The position numbers and the translations under genes are program-made. From Mycobacterium sp. E787 (GTDB lineage: Bacteria > Actinomycetota > Actinomycetes > Mycobacteriales > Mycobacteriaceae), in the NCBI RefSeq assembly GCF_001668725.1, contig NZ_LZKL01000064.1, forward strand, positions 1-64,000: a DNA stretch of 64,000 bases, in the 5' to 3' direction. The notes below the pieces were generated by a model that had not been told where the DNA came from, did not search any database, and saw only the letters and a list, made by a program, of their open reading frames with translations. Numbering within the stretch: position 1 is the stretch's first letter; each line of letters opens with the position of its first letter. Of this stretch, positions 43,560 through 53,730 are shown piece by piece.

Positions 43560-44372
43560 TTACCTGGTCGCTCGTGCCCGGCGGACGTCGAGAACCAGCT
43601 GGAAGATCAGGACCAGCACGGCCACCCCCATCAGCAGTGTCGACAGCGCGTACGCGCCGTATTCGGCCCCGCGGTTGTACCGGTCCGCGACGAGCAATGT
43701 CAGGGTCTGCGATCGGCCCGGCAGGTTGGACGACACGATGATCACCGCACCGAATTCGCCGAGCGTGCGCGCGACGGTCAGCACGATGCCGTAGGTCAGA
43801 CCCCACCGGATCGACGGCAACGTGATCCGCCAAAACGTCTGCCACCAGCTCGAACCCAGGGTGGCCGCCGCCTCCTCCTGGTCGGTTCCCAGCTCGTGCA
43901 GCACCGGCTCCACCTCGCGCACCACGAATGGCAGGGTGACGAAGATGCTGGCCAGCACGATCCCGGGCAGCCCGAAGATGATCTTGAGCCCGAGGTCGCG
44001 TTCGACGAATCCGAAGGCGCCGGCGGCCCCCCACAGCAGGATCAGCGCCACGCCCACGATGACGGGTGACACCGCGAACGGCAGATCGATGACGGCCTGC
44101 AGCACCCCCTTGCCGCGAAACCGGTTGCGCGCCAGCACCAGTGCGGTCGGAATGCCGAACACCACGTTGAGCGGCACCACGATCGCCACCACCAGCAGCG
44201 TCAGGTTCAGCGCCGATATCGCGGCCGGCGTGCTCACCCAGTCGAAGAACTGGCCGACGCCGGGCCGGAACGTCCGCCACAGAATCAACGACACGGGAAC
44301 GACGAGCAACACGAAGATGTAGGCGAGCGCCACGAATCGGATCAGGTAGCGAACCCTGGGCGAGGACGTCAT
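43560..44372 (-). CDS. cysW: Sulfate ABC importer permease CysW
   Basis: A 270-residue membrane permease of the sulfate/molybdate ABC importer class, with about six helices. The coupling-helix EAA motif is [33 protein letters not shown] and [10 protein letters not shown] match CysW proteins. It pairs with CysT to form the sulfate channel driven by CysA and fed by SubI. The ATG at 44372 overlaps the cysT stop as ATGA, showing translational coupling. No odd features were seen. Confidence 0.95.
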   Translation of the reverse strand: MTSSPRVRYLIRFVALAYIFVLLVVPVSLILWRTFRPGVGQFFDWVSTPAAISALNLTLLVVAIVVPLNVVFGIPTALVLARNRFRGKGVLQAVIDLPFAVSPVIVGVALILLWGAAGAFGFVERDLGLKIIFGLPGIVLASIFVTLPFVVREVEPVLHELGTDQEEAAATLGSSWWQTFWRITLPSIRWGLTYGIVLTVARTLGEFGAVIIVSSNLPGRSQTLTLLVADRYNRGAEYGAYALSTLLMGVAVLVLIFQLVLDVRRARATR

Positions 44373-45223
44373 GCGGCCAGCTCCTGACGCTTGGCCGCAC
44401 GCCCGCCCACGATCCGCAAGACGAGCAGCACGACGAAAGAAATAGCCAGCAGCACAATCGATATCGCGGCGGCGCCGGTGCGGTCGTCGTTCTCGATCAG
44501 CGTCCGTATCCACTGCGAGGACACCTCGGTCTTGCCCGGGACGGCGCCACCGATCAGCACGACCGACCCGAACTCGCCGATCGCGCGCGAGAACGCCAGC
44601 CCCGCACCCGATAGCAGGGCGGGCGTGAGGGAGGGCAACACGATCGAGGTGAAGATCTTGGGGCCGTTGGCGCCCAGCGACGCCGCCGCCTCCTCGGTCT
44701 CCCGGTCGATCTCCAGCAGCACCGGTTGAACGGCGCGCACCACAAAGGGCAGCGTGACGAAGGCCAGCGCCACCGCCACCCCCCACGCGGTGTGCTGCAG
44801 GTGCAGGCCGACCGGGCTGTTGTTGCCGTACAGGGCCAGCATCACCAGGCTGGCCACGATGGTCGGCAGCGCGAACGGCAGGTCGATGATGGCGTCGACG
44901 AGCCGCTTGCCGAAGAAGTCGTCGCGCACCAGCACCCATGCGATCAGCAGGCCGAAGATCAGGTTCATCACCGTCACCCCGGCCGAGATGGTCAGCGTCA
45001 CCCGGAACGACTCCAGCGCGGCGTTGGACGTGACCGTGATCCAGAAGGCGTGCCAGCCGCCCGCCGCGGCCTGCCACGCGATGGCGGCCAGCGGCAGCAG
45101 CACGATCACCGAAAGCCACAGCGTCGCAACGCCGACGCGCAGCGACGTGGTTGCGGGTCCGCGGGCACGTTGCGGGCGGGACGGCGCGGGCGCGGCGGGG
45201 CCGGGGGTCACCAGGGCCGTCAT
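44369..45223 (-). CDS. cysT: Sulfate ABC importer permease CysT
   Basis: A 284-residue permease partner of CysW. The first 30 residues are a Pro/Ala-rich cytosolic tail; about six helices follow. The EAA loop reads [21 protein letters not shown] and is the contact to Cys[14 protein letters not shown] and [15 protein letters not shown] are typical of CysT/CysU. The ATG at 45223 overlaps the subI stop by 4 bp and the stop overlaps the cysW start by 4 bp, so the operon is tightly coupled. Confidence 0.95.
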   Translation of the reverse strand: MTALVTPGPAAPAPSRPQRARGPATTSLRVGVATLWLSVIVLLPLAAIAWQAAAGGWHAFWITVTSNAALESFRVTLTISAGVTVMNLIFGLLIAWVLVRDDFFGKRLVDAIIDLPFALPTIVASLVMLALYGNNSPVGLHLQHTAWGVAVALAFVTLPFVVRAVQPVLLEIDRETEEAAASLGANGPKIFTSIVLPSLTPALLSGAGLAFSRAIGEFGSVVLIGGAVPGKTEVSSQWIRTLIENDDRTGAAAISIVLLAISFVVLLVLRIVGGRAAKRQELAA

Positions 45224-46266
45224 CCGGTGGCCTGCGTGTAGATCTTGGTGATGCTGCCGGTGTTCTTGTCGAAAAGCTGCGGATCCGTTGTCCCCCAACC
45301 GCCGAGGTCCGCGATCGTCCACAGCTTCGCCGGCGCCGGGTACTGGTTGCGGAAGTCGGCGGCGACGGCCGGATCGACCGGGCGGAAGCCCGCCTGCGCC
45401 CACAACCGTTGCGCCGCGGCGGTGTACTGGAAGTTCTTGAAGGCGACGGCGGCGTTCAGGTGGGAGCTGGTGGTCACCACCGCCACCGGGTTCTCGATCT
45501 TGAAGGTCTGCGGCGGGTTGATGTGCTCGACGGGCTTGCCGGCCCGCTCGGTGGCGATCGCCTCGTTCTCGTAGCTCAGCAGCACGTCGCCGCTGCCCTG
45601 GACGAAGACGTCGGTGGCTTCCCGTCCCGATCCGGGCCGCAGCTTGACGTGTTCGCTCACCAGCTTGCGGATGAAGTCGATGCCGGCCTGGCCGTTGGTG
45701 CCGCCCTCGCTCTTCACGGCGTAGGGGGCAAGCAAATTCCACTTGGCCGACCCCGAACTCAACGGGCTGGGCGTGATGACCCCGACACCGGGCCGCAACA
45801 GGTCGTCCCAGTCTTTGATGTTCTTCGGATTGCCCTTGCGCACCACCAGCGTCACCACCGACCCGAAAGGGATTCCCTTGGTGGCGTCGGTGTTCCAGTC
45901 CTTGGAAACCTTGCCGGCCTTGACCAGCCGGGTGATGTCGGGTTCGACCGAGAAGTTGACGAGATCAGCCGGCTTGCCCTCGGCCACGCCCCGTGACTGG
46001 TCGCCGGAAGCGCCGTACGACGCGATCACCTGGATGCCCTTGCCCTCGTCGGAGGCGTTGAAGGCGGGAATCACCTTGCTCCAGCCGGGTTCTGGGGCGG
46101 AATAGGCGACCAGCGTGATGCTGGTGTGCGCATTGCCCGGCCCGCTGCCCCCCACGACGTCGCTGGGGCCGCCCGCGCAGGCGGCGACGACACCGGCGAT
46201 CAACGCGAGCGCCCCGGCGCACCGGGCAACCCGCCGGCGCGGGGCGCTGGCGATGTCGTTGAGCAT
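45220..46266 (-). CDS. subI: Sulfate-binding lipoprotein SubI
   Basis: A 348-residue periplasmic-type binding lipoprotein for sulfate. The signal peptide ends in the lipobox GVVAAC (Cys near 28). The mature part shows the sulfate-binding family features LVAYSAPEPGWSKVIPAF, YGASGDQSRGV, SSGSAKWNLLAPY and GDVLLSYENEA. The ATG at 46266 has GAAAGG seven bases upstream. An in-frame extension reaching ATG 46410 was not used, because it lies before the signal peptide; its segment PVCGLVLSRELACIA could be a separate leader peptide. It is the first gene of the sulfate import operon. Confidence 0.95.
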   Translation of the reverse strand: MLNDIASAPRRRVARCAGALALIAGVVAACAGGPSDVVGGSGPGNAHTSITLVAYSAPEPGWSKVIPAFNASDEGKGIQVIASYGASGDQSRGVAEGKPADLVNFSVEPDITRLVKAGKVSKDWNTDATKGIPFGSVVTLVVRKGNPKNIKDWDDLLRPGVGVITPSPLSSGSAKWNLLAPYAVKSEGGTNGQAGIDFIRKLVSEHVKLRPGSGREATDVFVQGSGDVLLSYENEAIATERAGKPVEHINPPQTFKIENPVAVVTTSSHLNAAVAFKNFQYTAAAQRLWAQAGFRPVDPAVAADFRNQYPAPAKLWTIADLGGWGTTDPQLFDKNTGSITKIYTQATG

Positions 46267-46473
46267 TGGTGGCCTTTCGGTGCGCGGACTTAGCGGTTGG
46301 CGTCCCGTTGCGGCGGAAAGGGGTTGAGCAATGCAGGCGAGTTCACGACTCAGGACCAGACCGCACACGGGTTTGGGAGTCAGCGACAACAGTGCGCGAG
46401 GACGGCGCATGCGAAAACGCCGGATGCCACGTGCATGTCGCGAAGCCTAACAGGATTCGCTGGGCCCGTCTTC

Positions 46474-46551
46474 TCAGTGCGTCACCAGCCACGCGACGAT
46501 CACCAGCACGACGAGCGCGATCAGAATCAAGGTCACGTGTGACCGGGGCAT
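46474..46551 (-). CDS. Putative 25-residue single-helix membrane protein
   Basis: A tiny ORF beginning MPRSHVTLILIALVV and ending WLVTH: a basic start and one hydrophobic helix, nothing else. It begins four bases after the stop of the 64-residue membrane protein gene at 46556-46750 and so should be co-translated with it. It is not related to any family I recognise. Possible roles are a small membrane-protein regulator or a holin-like or anchor peptide. Its existence rests on the clean hydrophobic pattern and the coupling; codon use is GC3-rich like its neighbours. Confidence 0.45.
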   Translation of the reverse strand: MPRSHVTLILIALVVLVIVAWLVTH

Positions 46552-46555
46552 GCGC

Positions 46556-46750
46556 TTACCCGGAGGCCCCGTCGGCGCGCCGGATGCGCCGCATCAACTT
46601 GATGCCGCGTCCGAGCAGGGCGTCGAGCAGGGTCGCCGCGCCGTAGGCCACCCCCAGGACGATGGGCATCACGATCAGGGCCTGCAGCGCGAACGGCAGG
46701 CCGGAAAGCCACAGCTCGTTGCCGTCCCACCAGTTCAGGAACGCGCTCAT
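46556..46750 (-). CDS. Small 64-residue membrane protein
   Basis: A short conserved-looking membrane protein: MSAFLNWWDGNELWLSGLPF is an aromatic, amphipathic start, a single long hydrophobic helix covers about residues 20-46, and a basic tail (KLMRRIRRAD) indicates a cytosolic C-terminus. M. tuberculosis has a similarly small membrane protein, Rv2401A, in this interval; orthology is by position only. The ATG at 46750 faces the divergent flavoprotein gene with 54 bp between. A 25-residue hydrophobic ORF follows directly. Function unknown. Confidence 0.65.
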   Translation of the reverse strand: MSAFLNWWDGNELWLSGLPFALQALIVMPIVLGVAYGAATLLDALLGRGIKLMRRIRRADGASG

Positions 46751-46804
46751 CGGGCTCAGCCTATTCGCACCGGCACGTTCAAACCAATGTGCCAGGATCG
46801 GGCG

Positions 46805-48058
46805 GTGAGTCCCGAGCCTTTCCCGCCAGCCGGATCGGCCGCGGCCGAGGCGACGACCGTCCTGGTCGCCGGTGGCGGACCGGCGGGCATGATCCTCGGC
46901 CTGCTCCTGGCGCGGGCCGGCGTAAAAGTCACGGTGATGGAAAAACACGCCGATTTCCTGCGTGATTTCCGCGGCGACACCGTGCACGCGAGCACGTTGC
47001 GGCTGCTCGACGAACTCGGTTTGGGCCCGCGGTTCGCCCGGCTTCCGCACCGCCTGGTCGACAGCGTCCGGATGGAGATCCAGAACACACCGGTGAGCCT
47101 CGACCTCACCCGGCTGCCGGGCGCCCACCAGCACATCGCCCTGGTGCCGCAGTGGGACTTCCTCGAGATGGTGGCCGCCGCCGCCGAGGCCGAACCGAGC
47201 TTCCGGTTGTTGCGCAGCACCGAGGTCACCGGCGTGCTCCGCGACGGCAAGCGGATCGTCGGTGTCACCTACCGCGACCAGACGGGCGAAACCGGGGAAA
47301 TGCGCGCCGTCTTGACCGTGGCGTGCGACGGCCGCTCGTCGACGGTGCGCGATGCCGTGGGGCTGACACCGCGTAGTTTCGGCGCGCCCATGGACGTGTG
47401 GTGGTTCCGGTTGCCGCGCCGGCCCGACGATCCGAGCGGACTGGCCGGCGTGCTGCGCTCCGGGCACGCGACGATAACGATCGACCGCGGCGACTACTAC
47501 CAGATCGCCTACATCATCCCGAAGGGCACCGACGCCGCGCTGCGAGCCGAGGGCATCAAGGCGCTGCACCGGGCGTTGATCGGCATGGTGCCCTGGCTGG
47601 CCGACCGCGTCGACACCTTGACGTCCTTCGACGACGTGAAACTCCTTGATGTGCAGCTCAACCGGCTGCGCCGGTGGTATTCGGACGGGGTGCTGCTGAT
47701 CGGCGATGCGGCGCATGCCATGTCGCCGGTCGGTGGCGTCGGCATCAACCTGGCGGTGGCCGACGCGGTGGCCGCGGCCCGCATCCTGGCCCACCCATTG
47801 CGGCAAGGGCGCGTGTCCACCCGGCAGCTGGCGCGGGTGCAGGCGCGGCGCTGGTTGCCGACGGCGATCCTGCAAGCGGCACAACGCATGATCCACGCCA
47901 ACGTCATCGCGGTCGCGGTGTCCGGCGGTGCCGCGGCGGCCCCCCGAGCCGTGCGCGTGGTGAGCCGGACGGTGGCCTTGCGGCGGTTCATCGGCTACCT
48001 GGTGGCGATCGGCCCGCTGCCCGAGCACGTGCCCCACTACGCCAGGCGCACCGGCTAA
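46805..48058 (+). CDS. FAD-dependent monooxygenase (FAD_binding_3 family)
   Basis: A 417-residue class A flavoprotein monooxygenase. It has the N-terminal dinucleotide fold VAGGGPAGMILGLLLARAG, the DG motif (CDGRSSTVRDAVGL near 180) and the FAD-ribityl motif GDAAHAMSPVGGVGINLAVAD near 300. These enzymes hydroxylate aromatic or other small substrates using NAD(P)H; the substrate is unknown. The start is uncertain between GTG 46805 (AGGA upstream) and ATG 46787. It has no counterpart in the known M. tuberculosis order here, so it is a local insertion or a loss elsewhere. It is divergent from the small membrane gene. Confidence 0.8.
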   Translation: MSPEPFPPAGSAAAEATTVLVAGGGPAGMILGLLLARAGVKVTVMEKHADFLRDFRGDTVHASTLRLLDELGLGPRFARLPHRLVDSVRMEIQNTPVSLDLTRLPGAHQHIALVPQWDFLEMVAAAAEAEPSFRLLRSTEVTGVLRDGKRIVGVTYRDQTGETGEMRAVLTVACDGRSSTVRDAVGLTPRSFGAPMDVWWFRLPRRPDDPSGLAGVLRSGHATITIDRGDYYQIAYIIPKGTDAALRAEGIKALHRALIGMVPWLADRVDTLTSFDDVKLLDVQLNRLRRWYSDGVLLIGDAAHAMSPVGGVGINLAVADAVAAARILAHPLRQGRVSTRQLARVQARRWLPTAILQAAQRMIHANVIAVAVSGGAAAAPRAVRVVSRTVALRRFIGYLVAIGPLPEHVPHYARRTG

Positions 48059-48117
48059 AACCCGACATCCGGTGCGAACATTGGACGCCGGGCAGGTTGA
48101 CAGTCGATGATGTCGGG

Positions 48118-50169
48118 ATGGTTCTGCACGCGCAACCCGCCGACCAGCCGGCCGACGGTGCTTCCCCGGAGGCCCGGCCGGAGGAGTTCGACACGGCGCC
48201 CGAAGCGGTGCTGCCCTCGCCGATCGACTTCAATGCGCCCGAGCCGCTCGTGCACAGCGCGTCGCTGCGGAACCCGTTCCCGCCGATCGCCGACTACGCG
48301 TTCCTCTCCGACTGGGAGACGACGTGCCTGATCTCCCCCGCCGGGTCGGTGGAATGGCTGTGCGTGCCCCGGCCCGATTCCCCGAGCGTGTTCGGCGCGA
48401 TCCTGGACCGCAGCGCCGGCCATTTCCGGCTCGGCCCCTACGGCGTCTCGGTGCCGTCGGCGCGCCGCTATCTCCCGGGCAGCCTGATCATGGAGACCAC
48501 CTGGCAGACCCACACCGGGTGGCTGATCGTGCGTGACGCGCTTGTGATGGGGAAATGGCACGACATCGAGCGGCGGTCGCGGACCCATCGCCGCACCCCC
48601 ATGGACTGGGACGCCGAGCACATCCTGCTGCGCACCGTGCGCTGCGTCAGCGGCACCGTCGAGCTGATGATGAGCTGCGAGCCGGCGTTCGACTACCACC
48701 GCGTCGGCTCCACCTGGGAATACTCGGCCAACGCCTACGGCGAGGCCATCGCGCGCGCCAGCAGGCAACCGGACGCCCACCCCACGCTGCGGCTGACCAC
48801 GAACCTGCGCATCGGCCTGGAGGGCCGCGAGGCGCGCGCCCGCACCCGGATGAAGGAGGGCGACGACATCTTCGTCGCCCTGAGCTGGACCAAGCACCCG
48901 GCGCCGCAGACGTACGAAGAGGCCGCCGACAGGATGTGGCAGACCACCGAGTGCTGGCGGCAGTGGATCAACATCGGCAACTTCCCCGACCACCCGTGGC
49001 GGGCATACCTGCAGCGCAGCGCGCTCACCCTGAAAGGGTTGACGTACTCGCCCACCGGCGCGCTGCTGGCGGCCAGCACCACGTCGCTTCCCGAGACGCC
49101 GCACGGCGAGCGCAACTGGGACTACCGCTACGCGTGGGTCCGCGACTCCACGTTCGCGCTGTGGGGCCTCTACACCCTGGGACTGGACCGCGAGGCCGAC
49201 GACTTCTTCGCGTTCATCGCCGACGTCTCCGGCGCCAACAGCAACGAGCGCCACCCGCTGCAGGTGATGTACGGCGTCGGCGGCGAGCGCAGCCTCGTCG
49301 AAGACGAGCTGCACCACCTGTCCGGCTATGACCACGCCCGGCCCGTGCGCATCGGCAACGGCGCCTACGACCAGGTCCAGCACGACATCTGGGGCTCGAT
49401 CCTGGACTCGTTCTACCTGCACGCCAAGTCTCGCGAGCAGATCCCGGAGACCTTGTGGCCGGTGCTGAAGAAGCAGGTGGAAGAGGCGATCAAGCACTGG
49501 CGCGAGCCCGACCGCGGGATCTGGGAGGTGCGCGGGGAGCCGCAGCACTTCACGTCGTCGAAGGTGATGTGCTGGGTGGCTCTCGACCGCGGCTCCAAGC
49601 TCGCCGAACGGCAGGGCGAGAAGAGCTACGCCCAGCAGTGGCGGGCCATCGCCGAGGAGATCAAGGCCGACATCCTCCAGCACGGGGTGGACTCGCGCGG
49701 GGTGTTCACCCAGCGCTACGGCAGCGACGCGCTGGACGCCTCACTGCTGTTGGTGGTGCTGACCCGGTTCCTGCCGCCCGACGACCCGCGCGTGCGCAAC
49801 ACCGTGCTGGCGATCGCCAACGAGCTGACCGAGGAAGGCCTGGTGCTGCGCTACCGGGTCGAGGAGACCGACGACGGCCTGTCCGGCGAAGAGGGCACGT
49901 TCACCATCTGCTCGTTCTGGCTGGTGTCCGCGCTGGTCGAGATCGGCGAGGTGGCCCGCGCCAAACGGCTGTGCGAGCGGCTGCTTTCCTACGCCAGCCC
50001 GTTGCACCTCTACGCCGAGGAGATCGAGCCGCGCACCGGACGGCACCTGGGCAACTTCCCGCAGGCGTTCACCCACCTGGCTCTGATCAACGCCGTGGTC
50101 CACGTGATCCGGGCCGAGGAGGAGGCCGACAGCACCGGGGGCTTCCAGCCCGCCAACGCCCCCATGTAG
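48118..50169 (+). CDS. treH: Trehalase, GH15 family
   Basis: A 683-residue enzyme of the glucoamylase-like GH15 family, matching the characterised mycobacterial trehalases (M. tuberculosis Rv2402 and its M. smegmatis orthologue). It hydrolyses trehalose to glucose. LRNPFPPIADYAFLSDWETT opens the N-terminal beta-sandwich domain. The (alpha/alpha)6 barrel contains NWDYRYAWVRDSTFALWGL and EEGTFTICSFWLVSALVEIG, with the catalytic Glu region. No signal peptide is seen, so it is cytosolic. The ATG at 48118 gives the family start MVLHAQ. Its 3' end faces a lipoprotein gene. Confidence 0.9.
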   Translation: MVLHAQPADQPADGASPEARPEEFDTAPEAVLPSPIDFNAPEPLVHSASLRNPFPPIADYAFLSDWETTCLISPAGSVEWLCVPRPDSPSVFGAILDRSAGHFRLGPYGVSVPSARRYLPGSLIMETTWQTHTGWLIVRDALVMGKWHDIERRSRTHRRTPMDWDAEHILLRTVRCVSGTVELMMSCEPAFDYHRVGSTWEYSANAYGEAIARASRQPDAHPTLRLTTNLRIGLEGREARARTRMKEGDDIFVALSWTKHPAPQTYEEAADRMWQTTECWRQWINIGNFPDHPWRAYLQRSALTLKGLTYSPTGALLAASTTSLPETPHGERNWDYRYAWVRDSTFALWGLYTLGLDREADDFFAFIADVSGANSNERHPLQVMYGVGGERSLVEDELHHLSGYDHARPVRIGNGAYDQVQHDIWGSILDSFYLHAKSREQIPETLWPVLKKQVEEAIKHWREPDRGIWEVRGEPQHFTSSKVMCWVALDRGSKLAERQGEKSYAQQWRAIAEEIKADILQHGVDSRGVFTQRYGSDALDASLLLVVLTRFLPPDDPRVRNTVLAIANELTEEGLVLRYRVEETDDGLSGEEGTFTICSFWLVSALVEIGEVARAKRLCERLLSYASPLHLYAEEIEPRTGRHLGNFPQAFTHLALINAVVHVIRAEEEADSTGGFQPANAPM

Positions 50170-50191
50170 CAAGGCCATTGGCGAGCCGACG

Positions 50192-50959
50192 TCAGATCAG
50201 CGCACCGATCTTGTCCATCATGGCGCGCGCGATGTCGACAGCGGTGCCGTTGAGGTTGCCCGGATTGGCCGACCCCGATGCGCTTGAGCCGTCGAAGAAG
50301 TCGACCTCGACCTCGATGAGGCAGTTGCCGCGGATCCCGATGGCCCGCGCCGCCGGGATGGAATCCGCCTCCGGCTCCGCGCTGCCAGACGTCCAGCCTA
50401 TCGAAACGGTCGCCGCGAGAACGGAACTCGAGACCTGCACGTTGGTGATCTTGCCCTTGAGCCGAAACACGCCGCCCGGCAACGACGTCACCGCGCCGTC
50501 GCATCCCCGCCACTGCCGGGAAAACGACGCGAACAGCGCGCCGGCGTCGGCGGCGGTGGGCAGGCTGACCACGCCCTCCGTCACGCCGGTCACATCCGGG
50601 GTCGGGGCGGCGTGCCGCCAGGTCTCGACCGCGACCTCTTTCACATCGGCGGACTGATAGACGCTTTGCTGCAGCATCGACGCGACGCCGCGACAGCCGT
50701 CGGGCAAAGCCGTTGCGTCGTCCTGCAATTCCTCGGCGCCGCCGAACCGCGGCGGAAAGCGTGGATCGATGTTCAAGGATCGCTTGACGATCCGCGACAA
50801 CGCCCGGTCGCCGAGCAGCACGTGACCGACGGTCGCGCCGGTCAGCGGTCGCGGCGTCACATCCGGAGCCGGTATCGCCGCGCCGCCGACGGTGGCGGTA
50901 CAACCGGCGACGAGCGTCATCGCCGCCAGCGGGACTGCAACAAACGAGCGAATCTTCAT
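50192..50959 (-). CDS. Lipoprotein with PknH-like extracellular sensor domain, LppR paralogue
   Basis: A 255-residue lipoprotein. The signal peptide ends in the lipobox TLVAGC (Cys near 20). The mature part resembles the PknH-type extracellular sensor domain (VASMLQQSVYQSADV, FSRQWRGCDG, GNCLIEVEVDFFD) with two conserved Cys pairs, presumed disulfides. The ligand is unknown. It is a tandem paralogue of the gene at 51104-51862, about 145 bp downstream of it on the same strand. The ATG at 50959 begins the signal peptide. Confidence 0.8.
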   Translation of the reverse strand: MKIRSFVAVPLAAMTLVAGCTATVGGAAIPAPDVTPRPLTGATVGHVLLGDRALSRIVKRSLNIDPRFPPRFGGAEELQDDATALPDGCRGVASMLQQSVYQSADVKEVAVETWRHAAPTPDVTGVTEGVVSLPTAADAGALFASFSRQWRGCDGAVTSLPGGVFRLKGKITNVQVSSSVLAATVSIGWTSGSAEPEADSIPAARAIGIRGNCLIEVEVDFFDGSSASGSANPGNLNGTAVDIARAMMDKIGALI

Positions 50960-51103
50960 GGGGTCATGGGCATTCGTTGACGACGCAACCGTGTTGCGTC
51001 CGTGTTCACCCGCAGTTTAGATTCGAGCCGACGCGGTCGCCGTCGCCACGCCGAAACCACAGCGCACCGCCAGCTATGTCTCAGGCTCTTTTCAAGAGCC
51101 ACG

Positions 51104-51862
51104 TCAGCTCAGGGCGTTGACCTTGTCCATCATCGCGTGCGCGATGTCGATGGCGCTGGTGTCGACGTTGCCCGATCCCGGGTCGGCAGGGCGCCGCTCG
51201 CCGAAGAACACCACCTCGACCTCGACCAGGCAGTTCAGCTGGACCCCGATCGCCCGCGCCTGGGGCGTGGGACGCAGGGGCGGCATGTTCGGCAGTGTCG
51301 ATGTCGCGGTATTGGTCGCGGCGACAACCGAATTGGCGACGCGGACGTCGCTGATGGCGTTCGTCGTGCTGATCGGGCCGGTTTGTTCCGTCATCGTCGC
51401 GCCCGCGCACTGCTGCCACTGCTGCGAGAATTGCGCGAACAGCGCGTTGGCCTGCGCCGCCGAGGGCAGCGTGACCACGCCCTCGATCACGGTGAGCACC
51501 TGCGCGGGTTCGCCGTTGTTCCACCACGACTCCGACGCGACGTCTTTCACGTCAGCCTGCTGATAGACGCTCTTCTGCAGCATCGCGGTCACGCCCAGGC
51601 AATCGGCCGGCGACACCGTTTCGTCCTTGTGGTAAAGGATTTCGGGGCCGCCGAACTCAGGCGGGTTGCGGGCGACGAAGGGCTGACTGAGCATCCGCGA
51701 CAGCGTCGCGCCGTCCAGGAGCACCTGCTTGACGATCGCACCGGTGAGCGGTCGGGGTTTGAGATTCGGCGCGGGCTTTGCGGTGCCGCCGACCACTCCA
51801 CCACAGCCCACCGCCAACGCGGCAATCACCGCCAATGCCGCCGCCACGCCCGTGATCCGCAC
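51104..51862 (-). CDS. lppR: Lipoprotein LppR, PknH-like sensor domain
   Basis: A 252-residue lipoprotein with lipobox IAALAVGC (Cys near 20) and a PknH-type extracellular domain (VTAMLQKSVYQQADVKDV, FSQQWQQCAG, LNCLVEVEVVFFG). The gene directly after lepA in M. tuberculosis is lppR (Rv2403c), of the same length, so this copy is the orthologue. Its GTG start shares one base with the lepA stop, so it is probably translated from the lepA transcript. It is about 40% similar by eye to its neighbour at 50192-50959, suggesting tandem duplication. Confidence 0.85.
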   Translation of the reverse strand: MRITGVAAALAVIAALAVGCGGVVGGTAKPAPNLKPRPLTGAIVKQVLLDGATLSRMLSQPFVARNPPEFGGPEILYHKDETVSPADCLGVTAMLQKSVYQQADVKDVASESWWNNGEPAQVLTVIEGVVTLPSAAQANALFAQFSQQWQQCAGATMTEQTGPISTTNAISDVRVANSVVAATNTATSTLPNMPPLRPTPQARAIGVQLNCLVEVEVVFFGERRPADPGSGNVDTSAIDIAHAMMDKVNALS

Positions 51863-53730
51863 TATTTCTTGCCTGACGAACTGGATTTGTCCCCGGCCGC
51901 GTCGGTGGACAAGGCGGCGACGAAAGCCTCCTGCGGCACCTCGACCCGGCCGATGGTCTTCATGCGCTTCTTGCCTTCCTTCTGCTTTTCCAGAAGCTTG
52001 CGTTTACGGGTGATGTCACCGCCGTAGCACTTGGACAACACGTCCTTGCGGATCGCCCGAATGTTCTCGCGCGCAATGATTTTCGACCCGATCGCGGCCT
52101 GCACCGGCACCTCGAACTGCTGGCGCGGAATGAGCTCCTTGAGCTTGGTGGCCATCCTGTTTCCGTAGGCGTACGCCGAATCCTTGTGCACGATCGCGCT
52201 GAACGCGTCGACCGCCTCGCCCTGCAGCAGGATGTCGACCTTCACCAGGTCGGCCTCCTGCTCGCCGGCCTCCTCGTAATCGAGGCTGGCGTAACCGCGG
52301 GTGCGTGACTTCAGCGAATCGAAGAAGTCGAAGATGATCTCGCCCAGCGGCATCGTGTAGCGCAGCTCCACCCGTTCGGGCGACAGGTAATCCATGCCAC
52401 CCAAGTCGCCGCGCCGAGACTGGCAGAGCTCCATGATGGTGCCGATGAACTCGCTCGGCGCGATGATGGTGGTCTTCACCACCGGCTCGTAGACGGTGCG
52501 CACCTTGCCCTCCGGCCAGTCCGACGGGTTGGTCACCACGACCTCGGAGCCGTCTTCCTTCACGACGCGGTAGACGACGTTGGGCGACGTCGAAATCAGG
52601 TCCAGGTCGAACTCGCGCTCCAGGCGCTCGCGGGTGATCTCCATGTGCAGCAGGCCCAGAAAGCCGCAGCGGAACCCGAAGCCCAGCGCCACCGACGTCT
52701 CCGGCTCGTAGGTCAGCGCGGCGTCGTTGAGCTGCAGCTTGTCGAGGGCATCGCGCAGGTCGGGGTAGTCGGAGCCGTCGACCGGATACAGCCCCGAGTA
52801 CACCATCGGCTTGGGCTCGCGGTAGCCGGTCAGCGCCTCGGTGGCGCCGTGGCGGGCGGTCGTCACAGTGTCGCCGACCTTGGACTGGCGGACGTCCTTG
52901 ACGCCGGTGATCAGGTAACCCACCTCCCCGACGCCCAGGCCGTCGCTGGGCTTGGGCTCGGGCGAGACGATGCCGACCTCGAGCAGTTCGTGCGTGGCGC
53001 CCGTCGACATCATCGCGATGCGTTCGCGCGGCGTGATCTTGCCGTCCACCACCCTGACGTAGGTGACCACGCCGCGGTAGATGTCGTAGACCGAGTCGAA
53101 GATCATGGCGCGGGTGGGCGCGTCGGCGTCGCCCTGCGGCGGCGGCACCTGGCGGACCACCTCGTCGAGCAGCTCGGGCACGCCCTCGCCGGTCTTGCCG
53201 GACACGCGCAGCACATCGCCCGGCTCGCAGCCGATAATGTGGGCGATCTCGCCGGCGTAGCGGTCCGGGTCGGCGGCCGGCAGGTCGATCTTGTTGAGCA
53301 CCGGGATGATCGTCAGGTCGCGGTCCAGCGCCAGGTAGAGGTTGGCCAGCGTCTGGGCCTCGATGCCCTGGGCCGCATCGACGAGCAGGATGGCGCCCTC
53401 ACAGGCCTCCAGCGCGCGCGACACCTCATAGGTGAAGTCGACGTGGCCCGGGGTGTCGATGAGGTGCAGGACGAATTCTTTTCCGGCGTCCTGGCCGCGG
53501 GATACCCGCCAGGGCAGCCGCACGTTCTGCGCCTTGATCGTGATGCCGCGCTCGCGCTCGATGTCCATCCGGTCCAGGTATTGGGCGCGCATCGACCGCT
53601 CATCGACGACGCCGGTGAGCTGCAGCATCCGGTCCGCCAGCGTCGACTTGCCATGGTCGATGTGAGCGATGATGCAGAAATTCCGAATCTGCGCCGGCGG
53701 CGTGAAGGTCTTGTCGGCGAAACTGCTGAT
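51862..53730 (-). CDS. lepA: Elongation factor 4 (LepA), non-canonical start
   Basis: The ribosome back-translocase GTPase LepA. From residue 1 at ATC it runs about 622 residues: G1 AHIDHGKST near 16-24, switch [14 protein letters not shown]4 NKID, and the LepA-specific C-terminal domain ending near [14 protein letters not shown]. The sequence is in frame back to an in-frame TAG at 53818-53820, but between that stop and the ATG at 53628 (which lies after G1) there is no ATG, GTG or TTG. AGGAG at 53737-53741 sits 6 bases before ATC 53728-53730 (ISSFADKTF), so initiation there is predicted; ATT 53734-53736 or a sequencing error are alternatives. Confidence 0.85.
   Translation of the reverse strand: MSSFADKTFTPPAQIRNFCIIAHIDHGKSTLADRMLQLTGVVDERSMRAQYLDRMDIERERGITIKAQNVRLPWRVSRGQDAGKEFVLHLIDTPGHVDFTYEVSRALEACEGAILLVDAAQGIEAQTLANLYLALDRDLTIIPVLNKIDLPAADPDRYAGEIAHIIGCEPGDVLRVSGKTGEGVPELLDEVVRQVPPPQGDADAPTRAMIFDSVYDIYRGVVTYVRVVDGKITPRERIAMMSTGATHELLEVGIVSPEPKPSDGLGVGEVGYLITGVKDVRQSKVGDTVTTARHGATEALTGYREPKPMVYSGLYPVDGSDYPDLRDALDKLQLNDAALTYEPETSVALGFGFRCGFLGLLHMEITRERLEREFDLDLISTSPNVVYRVVKEDGSEVVVTNPSDWPEGKVRTVYEPVVKTTIIAPSEFIGTIMELCQSRRGDLGGMDYLSPERVELRYTMPLGEIIFDFFDSLKSRTRGYASLDYEEAGEQEADLVKVDILLQGEAVDAFSAIVHKDSAYAYGNRMATKLKELIPRQQFEVPVQAAIGSKIIARENIRAIRKDVLSKCYGGDITRKRKLLEKQKEGKKRMKTIGRVEVPQEAFVAALSTDAAGDKSSSSGKK

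Noticed and set aside
46267..46410. N-terminal extension or leader peptide before subI
   Set aside because: It precedes the lipoprotein signal peptide, has only two scattered Cys codons and no clear start signal; mentioned only as a possibility.
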